Origin: Asterella californica
Lineage: Eukaryota > Streptophyta > Marchantiopsida > Marchantiales > Aytoniaceae
Length of the DNA stretch: 64,000 nucleotides
Reading direction: 5' to 3'
Assembly: GCA_036924285.1 (NCBI GenBank)
Contig: JAYKYS010000007.1
Location: 10,726,001 to 10,790,000, forward strand
The notes beneath the pieces were generated by a model. It made no database searches and was not told the origin of the DNA. It was given only the letters and a program-made list of their open reading frames with translations. Made by a program: the position numbers and the translations under genes. Below are positions 12,331 to 24,559 of the stretch, one piece after another (position 1 is the stretch's first letter; the number at the start of each line of letters is the position of its first letter).

Positions 12331-14180
12331 GTGAGAGCACAAAGGTTTATCGATTTGGTAGAAGGTTTTGTCATATCTCTCTACAACAAGTTACCATGTG
12401 TATTCTCAAATCAAAATTCACATTTATCTGCAAAAGAGAGTTGGACCGTTCGACCCGTTCCAGAGTACAAACTTGTTGTCCTTAGATCCATCAGATCAGA
12501 ATATCAAGTTCTTTTGGAAATTGAAGATGTTACAAAGTTTCATCGTGCGATTGTCGCGACCCTTAGTCTCAAGGACGCGAACAACAGAACCCTAGGGGAC
12601 TTGCATTAGGTTGTAAACGTTGTGAGTAAGACTTAACGGCTTTGCCAGAAAGTTAAGAATAGATGAACACTAAATAATTCTCTAAACCAAGGTGGAAATA
12701 TTAGGTTAGGACGTAAGGACTTATCCCAAGGGATCCAAACGAACGCTGACCTAAGGGGCTGGGTTCTGAGAGACCTAGACCCTTAGGTCAAGATCAAAAA
12801 AGGAGGACGATGTCGCTGATCCTCAAAAATATATATGAGAGAGACTCGATGCTTGAGTGGATCAAGATGAGTCATCTGACCCCAGAGTTCGACGGGCGGA
12901 CTCTAAGGGCATGAGATGATGACTGAGCCAGTATCAAGACGCGTTCTGATTTAGACTTGGACGTCTAGACTTGAGAACATCCAAAGGTTGAGGCAACACT
13001 AAGGAACGAGATGGCAAGTTTGATCACCGTTGGGGAGCTTGGACCCAAACGGACATCACGTTGTCGCGTTACTTGGCGGCTACATGCTACACTTCTACTC
13101 CGACACTTGAGTTTAGTAGTTCTAGAAGTTAGCTCAATATTACTTCTAGTCCTTTATGCATATGTTTGACACCTTTGCATATGGTGTTAACACTATTCTG
13201 TTATATATTTTTAGTCCTAGTAGGTTGATAGTATGTTATTTATCTTGCAAGTACTCATACGCTTGTGTAAGTGATTTCATATTTATCTATGCTATTTAAA
13301 GTACATAACTTTAAGTCTACCATGTGGATAGAGTTTAAGCTCATGGGTTGTGCTTACATGTCGCCCATGCATGCTTTCTAGCTTGTTTAACTTATCTTTT
13401 AGAGTTACATATCACTTTACATGTCTTCGTAAGAAGTTTAAGGTTTATGTTGGCACTTTAGAGGCTTTGCATGTAACTATGTGTGAAGTTAAGTTTCCAC
13501 GTGGATTAGAGACACAAAAGGACATGGAAGTCGAGCTATGAACTCTCATTGGTCCATTTTTGTCCTTTACGAAACTCTAAACTTGGAAGCAGAGGTCTTA
13601 GGAGAAGTTCGAGCTTTTGGTAAGGGCATTCAAAGATCTGAGGAGATAGGGTGAGAGAGCTCGTCGTGTTAGTCACTATCAGTGAAATTTCGATCGATTT
13701 GGAGCAATAAGAAGGAGGTATGCCAAATTGAACTTCGGATTGGGTTGGAATTGCATCACAATTGTTGATTTTGGGATTTTTTTGTGTCAATTGCAGCAGA
13801 ATAGAGATAAGCGCTTCAACCAAGCTTTTCTTTCTTGGTGCTCATGCGATAAAGGAGTCTTCATCTACGTATATGAGGAGACCGTTTGTGGATTGGATTA
13901 TTGTGTTGGACGTGACGAGAGAGATTGAGCCGCATGCGACTAATTACATCATATTTTTGCTTCATACAACCAAATTTCTGATCATACTTCATGGGAGGAA
14001 CTCCAAACTACTTGTTTGGAGTCCCATTGGGTTCATGGTAGTTAGATCTATCTACGAGAGGAGTCAAATCTTAGATCATGTGGTTCGTTTGGACGGTGTG
14101 AGCGATTTTAGCTCCAAGGAGGAGGTTTTGGAGGTTCGATCACCTGCGGTCGAAAGTTGGAGATATCTTAACTGCTGAGG
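12331..14180 (+). repeat. dispersed repeat R2, copy 1 (gypsy-related)
   Basis: This block is related to the minus strand of 51500-53650, but in permuted order. 12368-12600 matches 53640-53500 reversed. 13080-13800 matches 53050-52360 reversed. 13828-14110 matches 53450-53150 reversed. A sub-block (12941-13085) also matches 20641-20780. Translations share patches between copies, such as LLSLDPSDQNI and KMLQSFI in one segment and AIK-x-SSST..RR...DWI in another. I do not recognise the encoded protein. No intact gene is present. Confidence 0.65.
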
Positions 14181-14205
14181 ATCAAATTTGGAGGTTCTTG
14201 GTGTA

Positions 14206-14605
14206 GAAAGATCGATACTTCAAAGACACTCTAAGAAGAGAGAGCGAGTAGACAAGAAAGTAAACTAGGATTGAGATGAGAGAGACTTTACCTCTCCATG
14301 TATATATAGTGGAGGTGAGTACAAAAGAAACCTTAATGTTGGGTTAGCCCTCTAACTAACTGTAACTATCCTAACCACTTCGGTTAATGTTAGCCGTCGA
14401 TACCATGCAGAAAGATCGATACTTCAAGGACACTCCAAGAAGAGAGAGCGAGTAGACAAGAAAGTAAAATAGGAAGGAGATGAGAGAGGCTTTGCCTCTC
14501 CATGTATATATAGTGGAGGTGAATACAATGAAAACTCTAAGGTGGGTTAGCCCTCTAACTAATTATAACTATCTTAACCACTCCGGCTAATGTTAGTCGT
14601 CGATC
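14206..14605 (-). repeat. copia LTR remnant with 204 bp tandem duplication
   Basis: Two direct copies (from 14206 and from 14410, period 204 bp) start GAAAGATCGATACTTCAA and end near GTTAG[CT]CGTCGAT. Each contains a TATATATA promoter-like word followed by a GAGAGGC-rich stretch. They lie directly downstream (in the minus sense) of the copia RNase H end. The terminus may be TGTTGATATTAG on the minus strand, near 14630. I interpret the block as U3 of the 3' LTR with an internal duplication. Confidence 0.65.
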
Positions 14606-14607
14606 TA

Positions 14608-16330
14608 CTAGAACTTGGGACTAATATCAACACTCTCCTTCAAGCTCGACTCTACATCTTGTATTCCTAGACATTGTCTGAAAGCATCAAACTTATCTTT
14701 AGGTAATGTCTTAGTGAAGATATCGACAACTTGATCTCCTGTGCTCACATAACTGAGCTCAATCTTTCCTGCAAGGACCTTCTCTCTAATGAAATGATAG
14801 TGCACCTCAATGTACTTCGTCCTAGCATGGAAAATAAGATTAATAACTAACTTCATGCTGCTAATGTTGTCTGTATATACAACAATAGGATTTGTACACT
14901 CCACACCAATATCAGATAGTAGACATCGAAGCCAAATTGATTCCCATGTTGCGTTCGTTGCTCCTCGGTACTCTGCTTCTGTAGATGACAAAGCAACTGT
15001 AGGTTGCTTCTTAGAAGTCCAGCTTATAGCATCACTTCCAAGTCCAAAAGCGTAACCTGATGTGGATCTCTTGTCGGCACTTCTTGCCCAATCAGCATCT
15101 ATGTAGCCATGTAACAACAATGGTCCACCGTATAGATAGTGAAGTCCGTACTACATCGAGAACTTCACGTAGCGGAAGATCCACTTGACAGTCTCCAAAT
15201 GTGATCTCCGTGGTGACTGCATGGACTGACTGATCAGACCGACGATATAGCTCAAGTCTGGTCTTGTGATCGTCAAGTAGATAAGACTCCCAACCATCTG
15301 TCTGTACATGCGTGGATCATCAAGTAACTCACCATCCTCTGCTCCTAGCTTTACTCCTTGCTCTAATGGCGTAGCAATGAATTTGTAGTCAAGCATACCA
15401 AATCTCTCCAGCGTACTGAGAGCATAATGTCGTTGTACAAGCAAAACATCCTTCCCATCTCTAATAAACTCCACAGCAAGAAAGTACTTGAGTTCTCCTA
15501 AGTCCATCATCTCGAACTCAGATTTCAAGTGATCCTTGATCTGGGAAATAAGCTCCTCATAGTTACCGGTAATGATCAAATCTTCAAAATAGATGATGAT
15601 CACAACAATCCGGTCTCATATTCTTAATGAATACAAGGTAGAGTCTGAACTACAAAGGTGGAAATCAAGAGACTGCAAGTAAGAATTGATCTATCCATAC
15701 CATGCTCTTGGTGTCTGTTTCAGATCATAGAGGGCCTTCCTTAAATTACACACACGAGAAGAGAACTTAGGATCCTCATAACCTGGTGGTTGCTGCATGT
15801 AGACCTCCTCCTCAAGATCACCGTTGAGGAAGGCGTTCTTGAAGTCCATATGGTGCATCTTCCAACCTTTTTGAGTTGCAACTGCAACTGCGGTTCGAAT
15901 AATCATCATCTTTGCAACTGGAGCAAATGTGTCTTCAAAATCCACTCCATGTTGTTGTGCGTAGCCCTTGGCTATCAATCTGATCTTGTACCGACACACG
16001 GTATCATTCGAGTTGCGCTTGACCTTGAAGACCCATCTGCAACCAATCGCTTTTTACCCTTATGTAAGTCCACCAACTCCCAAGTCTGTTGGTGATGAAG
16101 CACAGCAAGTTCAACTTCCATAGCACTTACCCATTGGACTTTATGCATCGCATCCTCAAGTGAACTCGGTTCTTGTTCCTGAAGCACATTGGTCATATAT
16201 GCATGGTGTGCAACAAGAAAACCTTCATGTATGTATCTACTCACTGGATGTTTTGTCTGTTCAGATCTACGAGAGATAATCGATGCACTAGTCACCTCCT
16301 CTTGCAACTGATCTGAAGAAGACGCCTTGT
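14608..16330 (-). pseudogene. Ty1/copia pol relic (reverse transcriptase and RNase H)
   Basis: Read on the minus strand, the order is typical copia. The RT amino end is at 16307-15975 (AMEVELAVLHHQQTWELVDL). The RT core follows at 15999-15691 (AKGYAQQHGVDFEDTFAPVA, MDFKNAFLNGDLEEEVYMQQ, RAWYG). Next is 15603-15151, with IIYFEDLIITGN where the usual motif is YVDD. RNase H is at 15120-14608 ([35 protein letters not shown]). The frame breaks at least three times, so no full-length product is possible. Gag, protease and integrase are missing upstream, so this is a 5'-truncated copy joined to the gypsy relic near 16.4 kb. Confidence 0.88.
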
Positions 16331-16661
16331 AGAAGATACGTATATTAATGAGAGGAGGATACTAGGAAGGAGGAAAATTGAAGAAATTGATGTACTTGAG
16401 GAGATACTAGAACAGCGACCCTTATCGAAAAGAAGATAACTTTTAAAATTTGTACCCGGAGGAGTGATTACACTCGTGTGACTTGTGTTTTGCTCGTGTA
16501 TCTAGGTGTTCAATTTTAGTGTTCAGTCTTTGATTTGCGATCGAAATTATCACTGAGAGGAGTTGTATTAGCATCAATCCATCATTCCACCCTCATATCT
16601 CAACACACAGATCGCTTCATAGCTAGAGGGTCTCATCTCTCTCGAGAAAACTCTCGCTCGA

Positions 16662-19600
16662 CATAATATCTAGTGCTTCCACTGAGAGCTTTGGTGCGAT
16701 TGATCTTGTTGGGATGATTTACGACGCAAAGAAAATATGGATCGAGCATCTGCTAGTACGCTTGCTGGTACGGATCTTGCTACTACTGCCAATGTCGCGT
16801 CATCTACAATAGCTTCTACTTCAGTAGGAATGACGACATTGGGCATGGATACCACTAAAATTCTAAGACGCTTGCGGCCCTAGTCCAACAGCATATGTTT
16901 GTTGAGGTGAGCTTAAATCCATGAAGGTTCTTCAAGCGATTGTGAATCGATGTGGTCGATTTGAAGATAGAGATATTTCTAAGTACCTTTGCAAGTATAG
17001 AAGAGAGATGGAGCTTGTTGGAGTCACAAATTATGAGATGATTGTACGTTTCGAGTTGGCTATGGTCTTAGAGCTGAGAGATCAAGTGAAAGAAGTACAG
17101 AGAAGGCATCTAGGAGGTTCAGCTAGTTTTGAGCGTGCTCTTAGGAAGGACTTACTCGAGGATGATTCTGAAAGAGTTACTCAAGAGATTTTTCTCGAAT
17201 GCGTTGAATGACAACTCGGAGACACAATCGGGCAAGAGCGAGCTAATCAGAGAGTTTGATATATGATACAAGCAACTCTCTATCCTTGAGAGGTTGACTA
17301 TGGATGCTAGGAGAATTTAGTTATTCGTAAAAGCTATTGATGATGCAACAGCAGATAGGCTATGCTTTATGTTGACAGATCAGTAGAAAGAGATGTTATA
17401 GTGGACTGCGGAAGGGTGAAAGATGTAGTTGCAGTTCTTACTAAGCAACGACGAGGAAGAATAACATATAAGAGGTCGTCCATTTGCACTAGTTGTCCTT
17501 ACTGTTGCTCTTTTAATAATGCAGCCTCTGGCTCTTATTGCACCTACAGTGGCACCTGTAGTACTAGTTGCTCTTGCTCTTGCATCATTCCTACTTAGAG
17601 GGCACCTAGACAACAACTTGCGAAGCAACAAAATCATATCGATGACCTTATACGACGGATGCGTGACTTGAATGTTGAGCTAATGAGCTTGCACCGATGG
17701 CAAGGTGTCTAAGAGGTGTTCTTCAACGTAGGTGCATCTGATGTGATAGTCTTGATCACCTAAGAGGTGAGCATCTAGATCTAGCAGTTGCTTTGCAGGA
17801 GGGCGTGGTCCATTATCAAAACAACCGACTGCACCTCGCTGCTATTGGAGAACCATTGAGCACTCAATGAAAGAGGAGGTATGAAGAGTCAACTTCCAAT
17901 ACATGTTGATGCTGCAACGACGATGATGATGGTTCAACCGATAGAACATGATGTTTTTGCTGGACATGTTGAAGCTTTTGCTAGTCCTACTTTGCTTGAT
18001 CAGACTGAGAGTGTGCTTCTTGAGTTCATATGGAGAAGAGCTAACTCTATTCGCAAAGTTACAAGATGGATTGATCTTGTGGATGGAGTTTCTATTCATG
18101 TTCTTTTGGATATCGATAAGCGTGATGGTTGACAAGATGTTATAGTAGAAAAGAAGAGACGGAGGAATGTCACTGATTTGGAGATATGAGCTCAAGATGA
18201 GTCTGGTAACAGACATAAAGTTACTAGAAGGAGAGTAGTCGCGACACAACTTGTTGTACCAGAGCTGAGATTTAAGTTGGATGATAGATCTCCAGCCTCA
18301 ACTGATGTCGCGTCCACTTCTAAAGCTCCTCCATATGTGTCAGAATCGATGGAAGGTGTACGTGGGTCTGAGCAAGAGCTTGCGACTGCAAGAAAGGGAC
18401 GTTAGAAGAGATTCACTACCCAAGAGAAAGGAAAACCTCTAGCTTACAAGCTGACATTTGACATCGAGGCATCTGCAAACTTTAGAAGCATTTTTGGGCA
18501 ATGCATCTTGGATGCAAGGTCTAGTTTACACTTTGTGAAATACTTGGCATCGCTAAGAGAGAATTCATAAACTGATTATCGTCATCATGAAGAGGAAGCG
18601 ACAAGTAATGTTTGAACAGAAGCAAGTAGGCTAATAGAGGTGATAGAAGTTGAACATGTTGCACTGATTGCTGGTTCTGCTACAATTGAAGTTGATGATG
18701 AGGGCGTTCAAGATCCTGAAGAGAAATCATCTGCTGACAGTCACTTTGAGCAAGAACCCGGACCATGGCTACTACTGAGATACAGATACGACTTGGAATC
18801 TATATTTGTCCTTGTCGATCACGGTTCAGAAATCAATATCATCTCACGAGAAGTCTATGAGAAGGAGATGTGGCAGACTGAGATGCACCATGGTTGGGTA
18901 CTGCATGCAGTCAACAACCCGAAGGGTGAGTTGTTTGGAGCTTGTCCCAAAGTACGTGTAAAGATTGGGGATGTAGAGATATACCAACACTTCTTTATAC
19001 AGTATCATGTTATTCTAGGCTAGCCTTACATCACAACAGTTTGGATGGAATTCTGTTTCATCAAGGAGTAGATGGGTTACTAAGGAGAGCCAGTTGGTCA
19101 AAAGGAGGCGTTCAAGCTAATGCACGAGTTTCACGACGAAATTGTTTACGGAGGTCACTTTGCCGATGCTGGTGTTGAGACTACGAAATATACTTGGGAT
19201 AAGAGACTACATGCCATCTTATGAGAGTATCGAACGACAACAAAGATTTCTACTGGGTACTCCTCATTTCAACTGGTTTATGGAGTGGAGTCCAAGTTGC
19301 CGATCCAATTCAAATTGGATACTTTTCAAACTATTCAACGAAAGTTGAAGAGGTCGAGGGGAGAAGACGTGGTCAGATCAAGAAGGGAGCAACTCATGGA
19401 GTTGGAAGAGATCCGAGCGGTAGCAATGATCCGGATGGAGCGAGCTCAGGCGTATCAAAAGAAGAGTTACGACAAACGATTGGACAAGAGGGAGGTAAAA
19501 CCTTTTCAAGTCGGAGATTGGGTAATGTTATATGATGCGACCAGATTCAAGAGGGTTAGGAAGAAGTTTCTTCTTAGATATTTTGGTCCTTTTGTTGTAG

Positions 19601-19740
19601 ATAAGGTGTGGAGCAACTTCACATATGACCTTCAAGGGCTAAGAGGAAGGAGATACAATCGGACAAATCATGACAAGTTGAAGTTGTTTCATCTACGAAA
19701 GTTCTCTCTTCACTTCGAGGACGGAGTGAAAATTTAGTCC
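16662..19740 (+). pseudogene. Ty3/gypsy deletion derivative (gag, protease, integrase end)
   Basis: A likely LTR end (CTCGCTCGACA) at 16661 is followed by AGTGCTTCCACTGAGAG, a wording typical of a primer-binding/leader site. Gag begins at ATG 16737. Its core at 16921-17216 reads DISKYLCKYRREMELVGV, the wording also seen near 21.6 and 50.1 kb. Later gag/spacer coding has KPLAYKLTFDIEAS (18440). A retropepsin region at 18640-19023 has VLVDHGSEINIIS in place of D-T/S-G, then IGDVEIYQHFFIQ and VILG. The frame then drops into the integrase end: HADAG-like wording near 19165, then FQLVYG-type wording, then VGDWVMLYDATRF and FGPFVVDKVW to the stop at 19738. Reverse transcriptase, RNase H and most of integrase are absent. 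Stops and frameshifts occur throughout. Confidence 0.78.
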
Positions 19741-19750
19741 AGGGATAAAA

Positions 19751-20560
19751 TGTAACGACCTATGTTACACATAAGAAGTTGTCTATTAGTAAAGTGTTTA
19801 GTTATAACTAAGTGTAGATAATGTTTATTTGCTGCCTAAGTACTTTAAGGAGGTATCAAGTTAGTCATGACTAGCTAAAGTTAGTTATGGTTAAACTTAG
19901 TGGTACTTTTGACATAATTCAGATATTTCCTAAAGAGTGAACACTATTATCTTGTCATCTTGTCTAAAAGGTAGAAAGGAGGTGGAAAGTATCTCTTATC
20001 TCCTTTTTGACTTGATATTAGTGGTGCGATTAAAGTTGTGGACTTTGTGGGCATTAAAAACAAGAAGAGATTCCACATGTTTTCTTTTTAGAGGGTCCTA
20101 GTGTAGAGGAGGATGGAAATTATAGATTCTTTGAGAATATTTCAAAATCCTTCTAGAAGTTGTTGACTTTGAAGAAATAAGCCCATGTGAAAAGATAAAA
20201 AGCTCATGTGATTAATGCTTTTAAGTAATATCTTAGTAAAACTCGATAAAAATAGTTATGGCTGAGTTACCGGAGGGTACCAAGGTAAAAACCTAGAATG
20301 TATAAATAGAGGAGTAGAGAAGAGCTCCTCATCCTTGTTTTCACATCGTCGTAATGACAACTTGAGTAATATAGATAGTGTGTGATATTTTAGCATGAGA
20401 ACTTGAGAGACGTCGTTAGAATGAATGATGTTAGTTGATGAGTTTATGGAGAATTTTTAGTTGATGAGTGAATGATTGAACCTAACATTTGTCTCTTCAA
20501 GTTCATGGTGTGCTTCCCTCAAAGCCATCAGAGGTAACCCCTGAGTGAGAGACAAGCCCG
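19751..20560 (+). mobile_element. 3' LTR of the gypsy derivative (right end uncertain)
   Basis: Eleven bases after the integrase stop, a polypurine-like AGGGATAAAA is followed by TGTAACGACC, a classic gypsy LTR start. A promoter-like TATAAATA lies at 20301. The right end is not defined. The 5' LTR end near 16661 does not clearly match, so the element may be a recombinant of two families. Confidence 0.55.
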
Positions 20561-21400
20561 ACATGTTGCAGATTCATCGATGACTATCGTGGAGGTTGAG
20601 AGATTGGGGTAGTTGATCGATAGGACCGCGGAGAGTTTACAATCCAGACTTGGACGTCTGGACTTAGGAACAGTCCAAGGGTTGGGGCAAGACTAGGTAA
20701 CAAGATGGCGGGTTAGACCACCGTTCAGGAGCCAAGACACAGACGGACATCACGGACGATTGGGCCGCTAGGTGTGCTGGAGGTACCGTTTAAGACCTTG
20801 GACTTTATGGGAAGTCCGCTCCAAGTCATGTTGTGACTTGCTCATGTTTTGAGACCGACCTAGCCTGGTCTAGGTCGAGACTTAAGGAATGATGAGCTTG
20901 ATGGTTAAGGAGACGGTCCGGCTCCGGTCCGGATAAAAAAGAGTTAAGGTAAGTGGTGCATGAACGCTTAACGTGTGCTTGTGGTTTGCAGATTAGCATT
21001 GTGAGTTTCGTGACCTCCTGAGCAAGAGCTTGCGCTGGCGCAACAAGACAATAGGTGTGCAAAAACTTAGAAGTGACGTAACTTCTTCCATGGAAGTCTG
21101 TCGAAGATTGGGTATCATCGTATTCAAGTTTTCGAGGGCTACGCAATTGTAGCATTAGATCAAGGTTTAGGAATTTTTGTGAAGAGCGCATACTATTGAT
21201 TTTGTTTGTAAACTCTGTGAATAATTAGCAAGAGTAAAAAGTTTAGTTTTGGGTTAGAAGTTTACACTCGTATATTGTCATTTATGTTCCTTGATCTTAC
21301 ATGCTTTCCACAGCCAGATACTCACATATTCTCATATACAACTTTTGTGTTCTATGATACGACGAGTGATGAGCTCGACGTGAAAGTTCCGAAGTGAAAA
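20561..21400. repeat. gypsy-related repeat, leader side
   Basis: 20641-20780 aligns with 12941-13085 (shared GACTTGGACGTCT, CCAAGGGTTGGGGCAA-like wording, ACGGACATCACG). The end of the block (GATGAGCTCGACGTGAAAGT near 21368) matches 49765 (GATGAATTCGACGTGAAAGT). In both places this directly precedes a gag relic. Confidence 0.5.
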
Positions 21401-21425
21401 GTAGCTAAGACTTAGAAATAAAAAT

Positions 21426-22340
21426 GCAACCATGAGTAAAGACGGGAAGAGATGGAGCTAGTAGCTCAAGAGGAGTGCTACAATTGGATCTTGCGACAAT
21501 ACAAATGTTTAAGACATTTTCATTATTCATGAAGTAGTAGCAAGAAAATGATGGGAAGGAGGTCTTGACGACGAAAACACTTCAAGTTGTTGGCGGAAAG
21601 GTTGATCATTTTGACAAGGAGAATATCTCCAACTACTCAAGCTTTATGTCAAGGAAATGGAGTTGAATCGGGTGCTAAAGGACAAAATGATCAAAACATT
21701 CGAATCAGATGTGGTATCCGAGGTTCGGGATCACATAAAAATGTTGAAGAAACACTTTGACAATGATTGGAAAATGTTTTCACATGCATTGAGGGAGGAG
21801 TACTTCTTGGAAGACCCAGAGTGAGTTATTAAGAAATCGTTCTTGGAGTGGGCAGAATGACACAACAAAGGTTTATACGTCATCAAGTTACTCAGAGAAT
21901 TCAAGAAATAGTTCTCTCGGCTAACTCACACAGAGAAGCTGACATTGCAACCTAACAAAATGGAGTTATTCCTTCGAGCTACAGAGGAGAAGTTACAAGA
22001 GAAGCTCAAAGTGCTTCTCGAGGATAGGGATGAGGACTTACGAGCGAATGGAAGAAGGTCCAAGAATCTGTCGACCTACTTAAATTGCAAGAACAAAGAC
22101 GAGAAAAATTTCCGATTAAAAGGTCGACGCCGATTATAATCACGATTGTATCAATTGTTCTAAGGTCAATTGTTTCACCGATGGTTCCTGTTGCACAATC
22201 TCCAATTGTAGTACTAAAGAAAGATAACTTTGAGCATGAGGAGGTCATGCAAGGAATGTGGGACCTACAGATCAAACTGACGAGGTTGGAAGAGAAGGTT
22301 CTGATGCCGGAAGCTCGACCTACGTCAAAATAGACATGGG
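21426..22340 (+). pseudogene. gypsy gag relic
   Basis: Broken frames give the gag wording seen elsewhere in the window: LKLYVKEMELNRVLKDKMIK (about 21635), EVRDHIKMLKKHFDNDWKM, ALREEYFLEDPE followed by a TGA, then LYVIKLLREF, then an open stretch at 21945-22139 with TEEKLQEKLKVLLEDRDED. At least four stops or frameshifts are present. It ends where LTR-like repeat A begins, suggesting disruption or truncation there. No pol follows. Confidence 0.65.
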
Positions 22341-22359
22341 TTCAGTGATGCATTTGGTT

Positions 22360-24312
22360 TGTGGTGCTCACAATTTGCAAGATTGAAGATTTTTTCGAAT
22401 TTTTAAAGTTAATAACGTAACTATGTAATTGAAGTAGCTTAATTACTTAAGATTACACCTTGCTTAGAGGAAGATGATCTTAAGGAGTTTTTGTAAAGGA
22501 GAAGTCGACTTCTCAGAAGACGGAAGACAAACATCTTCGGGAAAGACGTCTTCTCGATCATGTCTTCCGGAAGACAAAAGATAGAAGACGGAAGACGGAC
22601 ATCTTCCGGAAGACGGTGACTGTGTCTCCGGAGATATCAACCACGTGTCACATCATCAAAGAGTTGGTGTACTACCCATTAGTAAGTAATTTGGGATAAC
22701 CGAAAGCATTAACCTAAAACGCAAGGAAGATACGGAGCGAGACACATTAGCACGAAGTCGGTTGCCTGCTTCTCGCACTGAAGGACGACTACGCCTTAAG
22801 GATCGATTGCAATTGGGATATCGAAATATGTCGTGAAAGCAAAGAGAGTGAAATTGAGAACTCATAAGATCGAATTTAGGCAAGAGAGAGAGCGAGGTCG
22901 ATTTTACTAGCTAGAAGCACAGTCGAGCTGAATGAATCTCTATGGATTTCAAGAAGCAGACATCGAGGCCGATTAGGAACCAGAGAGAAGCTTAGACGAA
23001 GGAGCAAGAATCGATTGTAGCAGCAGAGGGACGCAGCTCAAGATTGACGACAGGAGCAGGTTCGTGATGTCATATTGGAGTTGGGATTGACGATCGGAAG
23101 CACACAGAAGACTGAAGCCGCAACAAAAGCAGCCAGAAGCAGTATTGAGGTTCTTCCTGTGTTCTTTCTCCTTTTCCCACCGCTTCCCGTCTTTGATTTG
23201 ATGTCCCCCGCGCTTCTCCGCTTGTTTGCAAGGAGTCCATCGATCAATTTCCCTACCTATGAAAATTGGACGTGGAAGCGCTAGCCAATTTTCGATAGTC
23301 ATCTTCCCACTTCTTCCCAAGTTGGAATCGAGCTTCTCCATCTCTCATTCCTAAATTCGATCACTTGACTATCAATTTCCTTATCCTACCACGCCTCTGT
23401 TCCAGAACCTATGGACAGAAGACGTTTCTGAACATCTGAACATCTTCGGAAGACGCTTTTGAATGTCTTCCGAAGATGTTCAAAACCGTCTTCCGAAGAT
23501 TGGATTGGATTGGAATTTGTGTTGAGAGAAGCTTGGTACGAATCTTGAGTGAGCTTTTGAGTTGATTGTTGTTTCGAGAAGCTGGAAACTGGGAACCAGG
23601 CTTGTGCCTCCCAATCTTCCCGTCTTCTCAAATCCACATCTTCCTAGAGAGACTAGAAGGTTTGAACGACTGACAGAATGCACGAGAAGACTTGGAGGGT
23701 CCTTTACGGGTCTCTTCTGTCCGACCCATAGCAGCCTATTCCTTCTTCTTCCCGAACTTAGAAGAGAGTTGTGAAAAGTCTCGCTGGCAGAATCTAGAGA
23801 GAATGATCGAGAGTCATGTCTTCTCGTCATGCAGCAAGCTTCTTCTGAGTGTGTATGAGAGATGAGGAGTCGGAAGAATAGAGTATGAACGTTTCGTGTC
23901 TGTTGAGAGGTTAGATTGTGTGTCGGAAGATGAAGACATGTGCGACCAGTGATGGGAACTGGCTGCAGGAAGTCTTATGAGTACGTCAGTCAATTAGAAG
24001 TTGTCTCGGGAGTCTTCTTGGAGACCACTATCATCGCAGGAGTCCGCAACCATCTTCTGAATCTTTTCATACACTATGCTTCTCACGCATCTTGTATCTT
24101 CTGTTAGGAAGTAGGACGGAATGCAAAGTGGGTTGTCTTCTTAGGAATACATGCGATGCTTTGCTTAGTTAGGATTGTTTAGATATAACTAGGAAGCACT
24201 GTTAGAATCTCGGAAGACGGAATATGTGTCTTCTGGAAGACTAGATTCGTCTTCTGAGAGTGGAAATTAGACTGTGAGGACTTAGGAAGGACAGAACCTT
24301 CGACTCACAACA
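22360..24312. mobile_element. LTR-like repeat A (~1.95 kb)
   Basis: It starts TGTGGTGCTCACAATTTG and ends CTCACAACA, so it has TG..CA ends in either orientation. It aligns along its length with repeat B (29959-31818) in direct orientation. It is rich in GAAGAC/GTCTTC words. Perfect GTCTTCCGGAAGAC lies at 22562-22575, with a second near-copy about 40 bp on. No primer-binding site follows on either side, and I saw no target-site duplication. It may be a solo LTR, or one LTR of a heavily disrupted element with B as partner. Confidence 0.7.
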
Positions 24313-24559
24313 AGTACGTTGTCGTGTTGTGGATTGGCTAAGGTGTGAAACTAGCACATATCTTTATCGTACGTGTTTTGATGTTGTGGAGACACTCGGA
24401 TCTTATCGTGTCAAAAATAAGGCTCCACGTGGACGATCCGTGTACTCTCTGTTGAGTGGAGATAAGGATTAGTACTCTTGTCGCATATGCGAAGTTGTTG
24501 TATAAGAAGGGAGATGCACGGAGCTTTGGATATAGAGTGTAGAGTGTCCAAGTCTAGTG

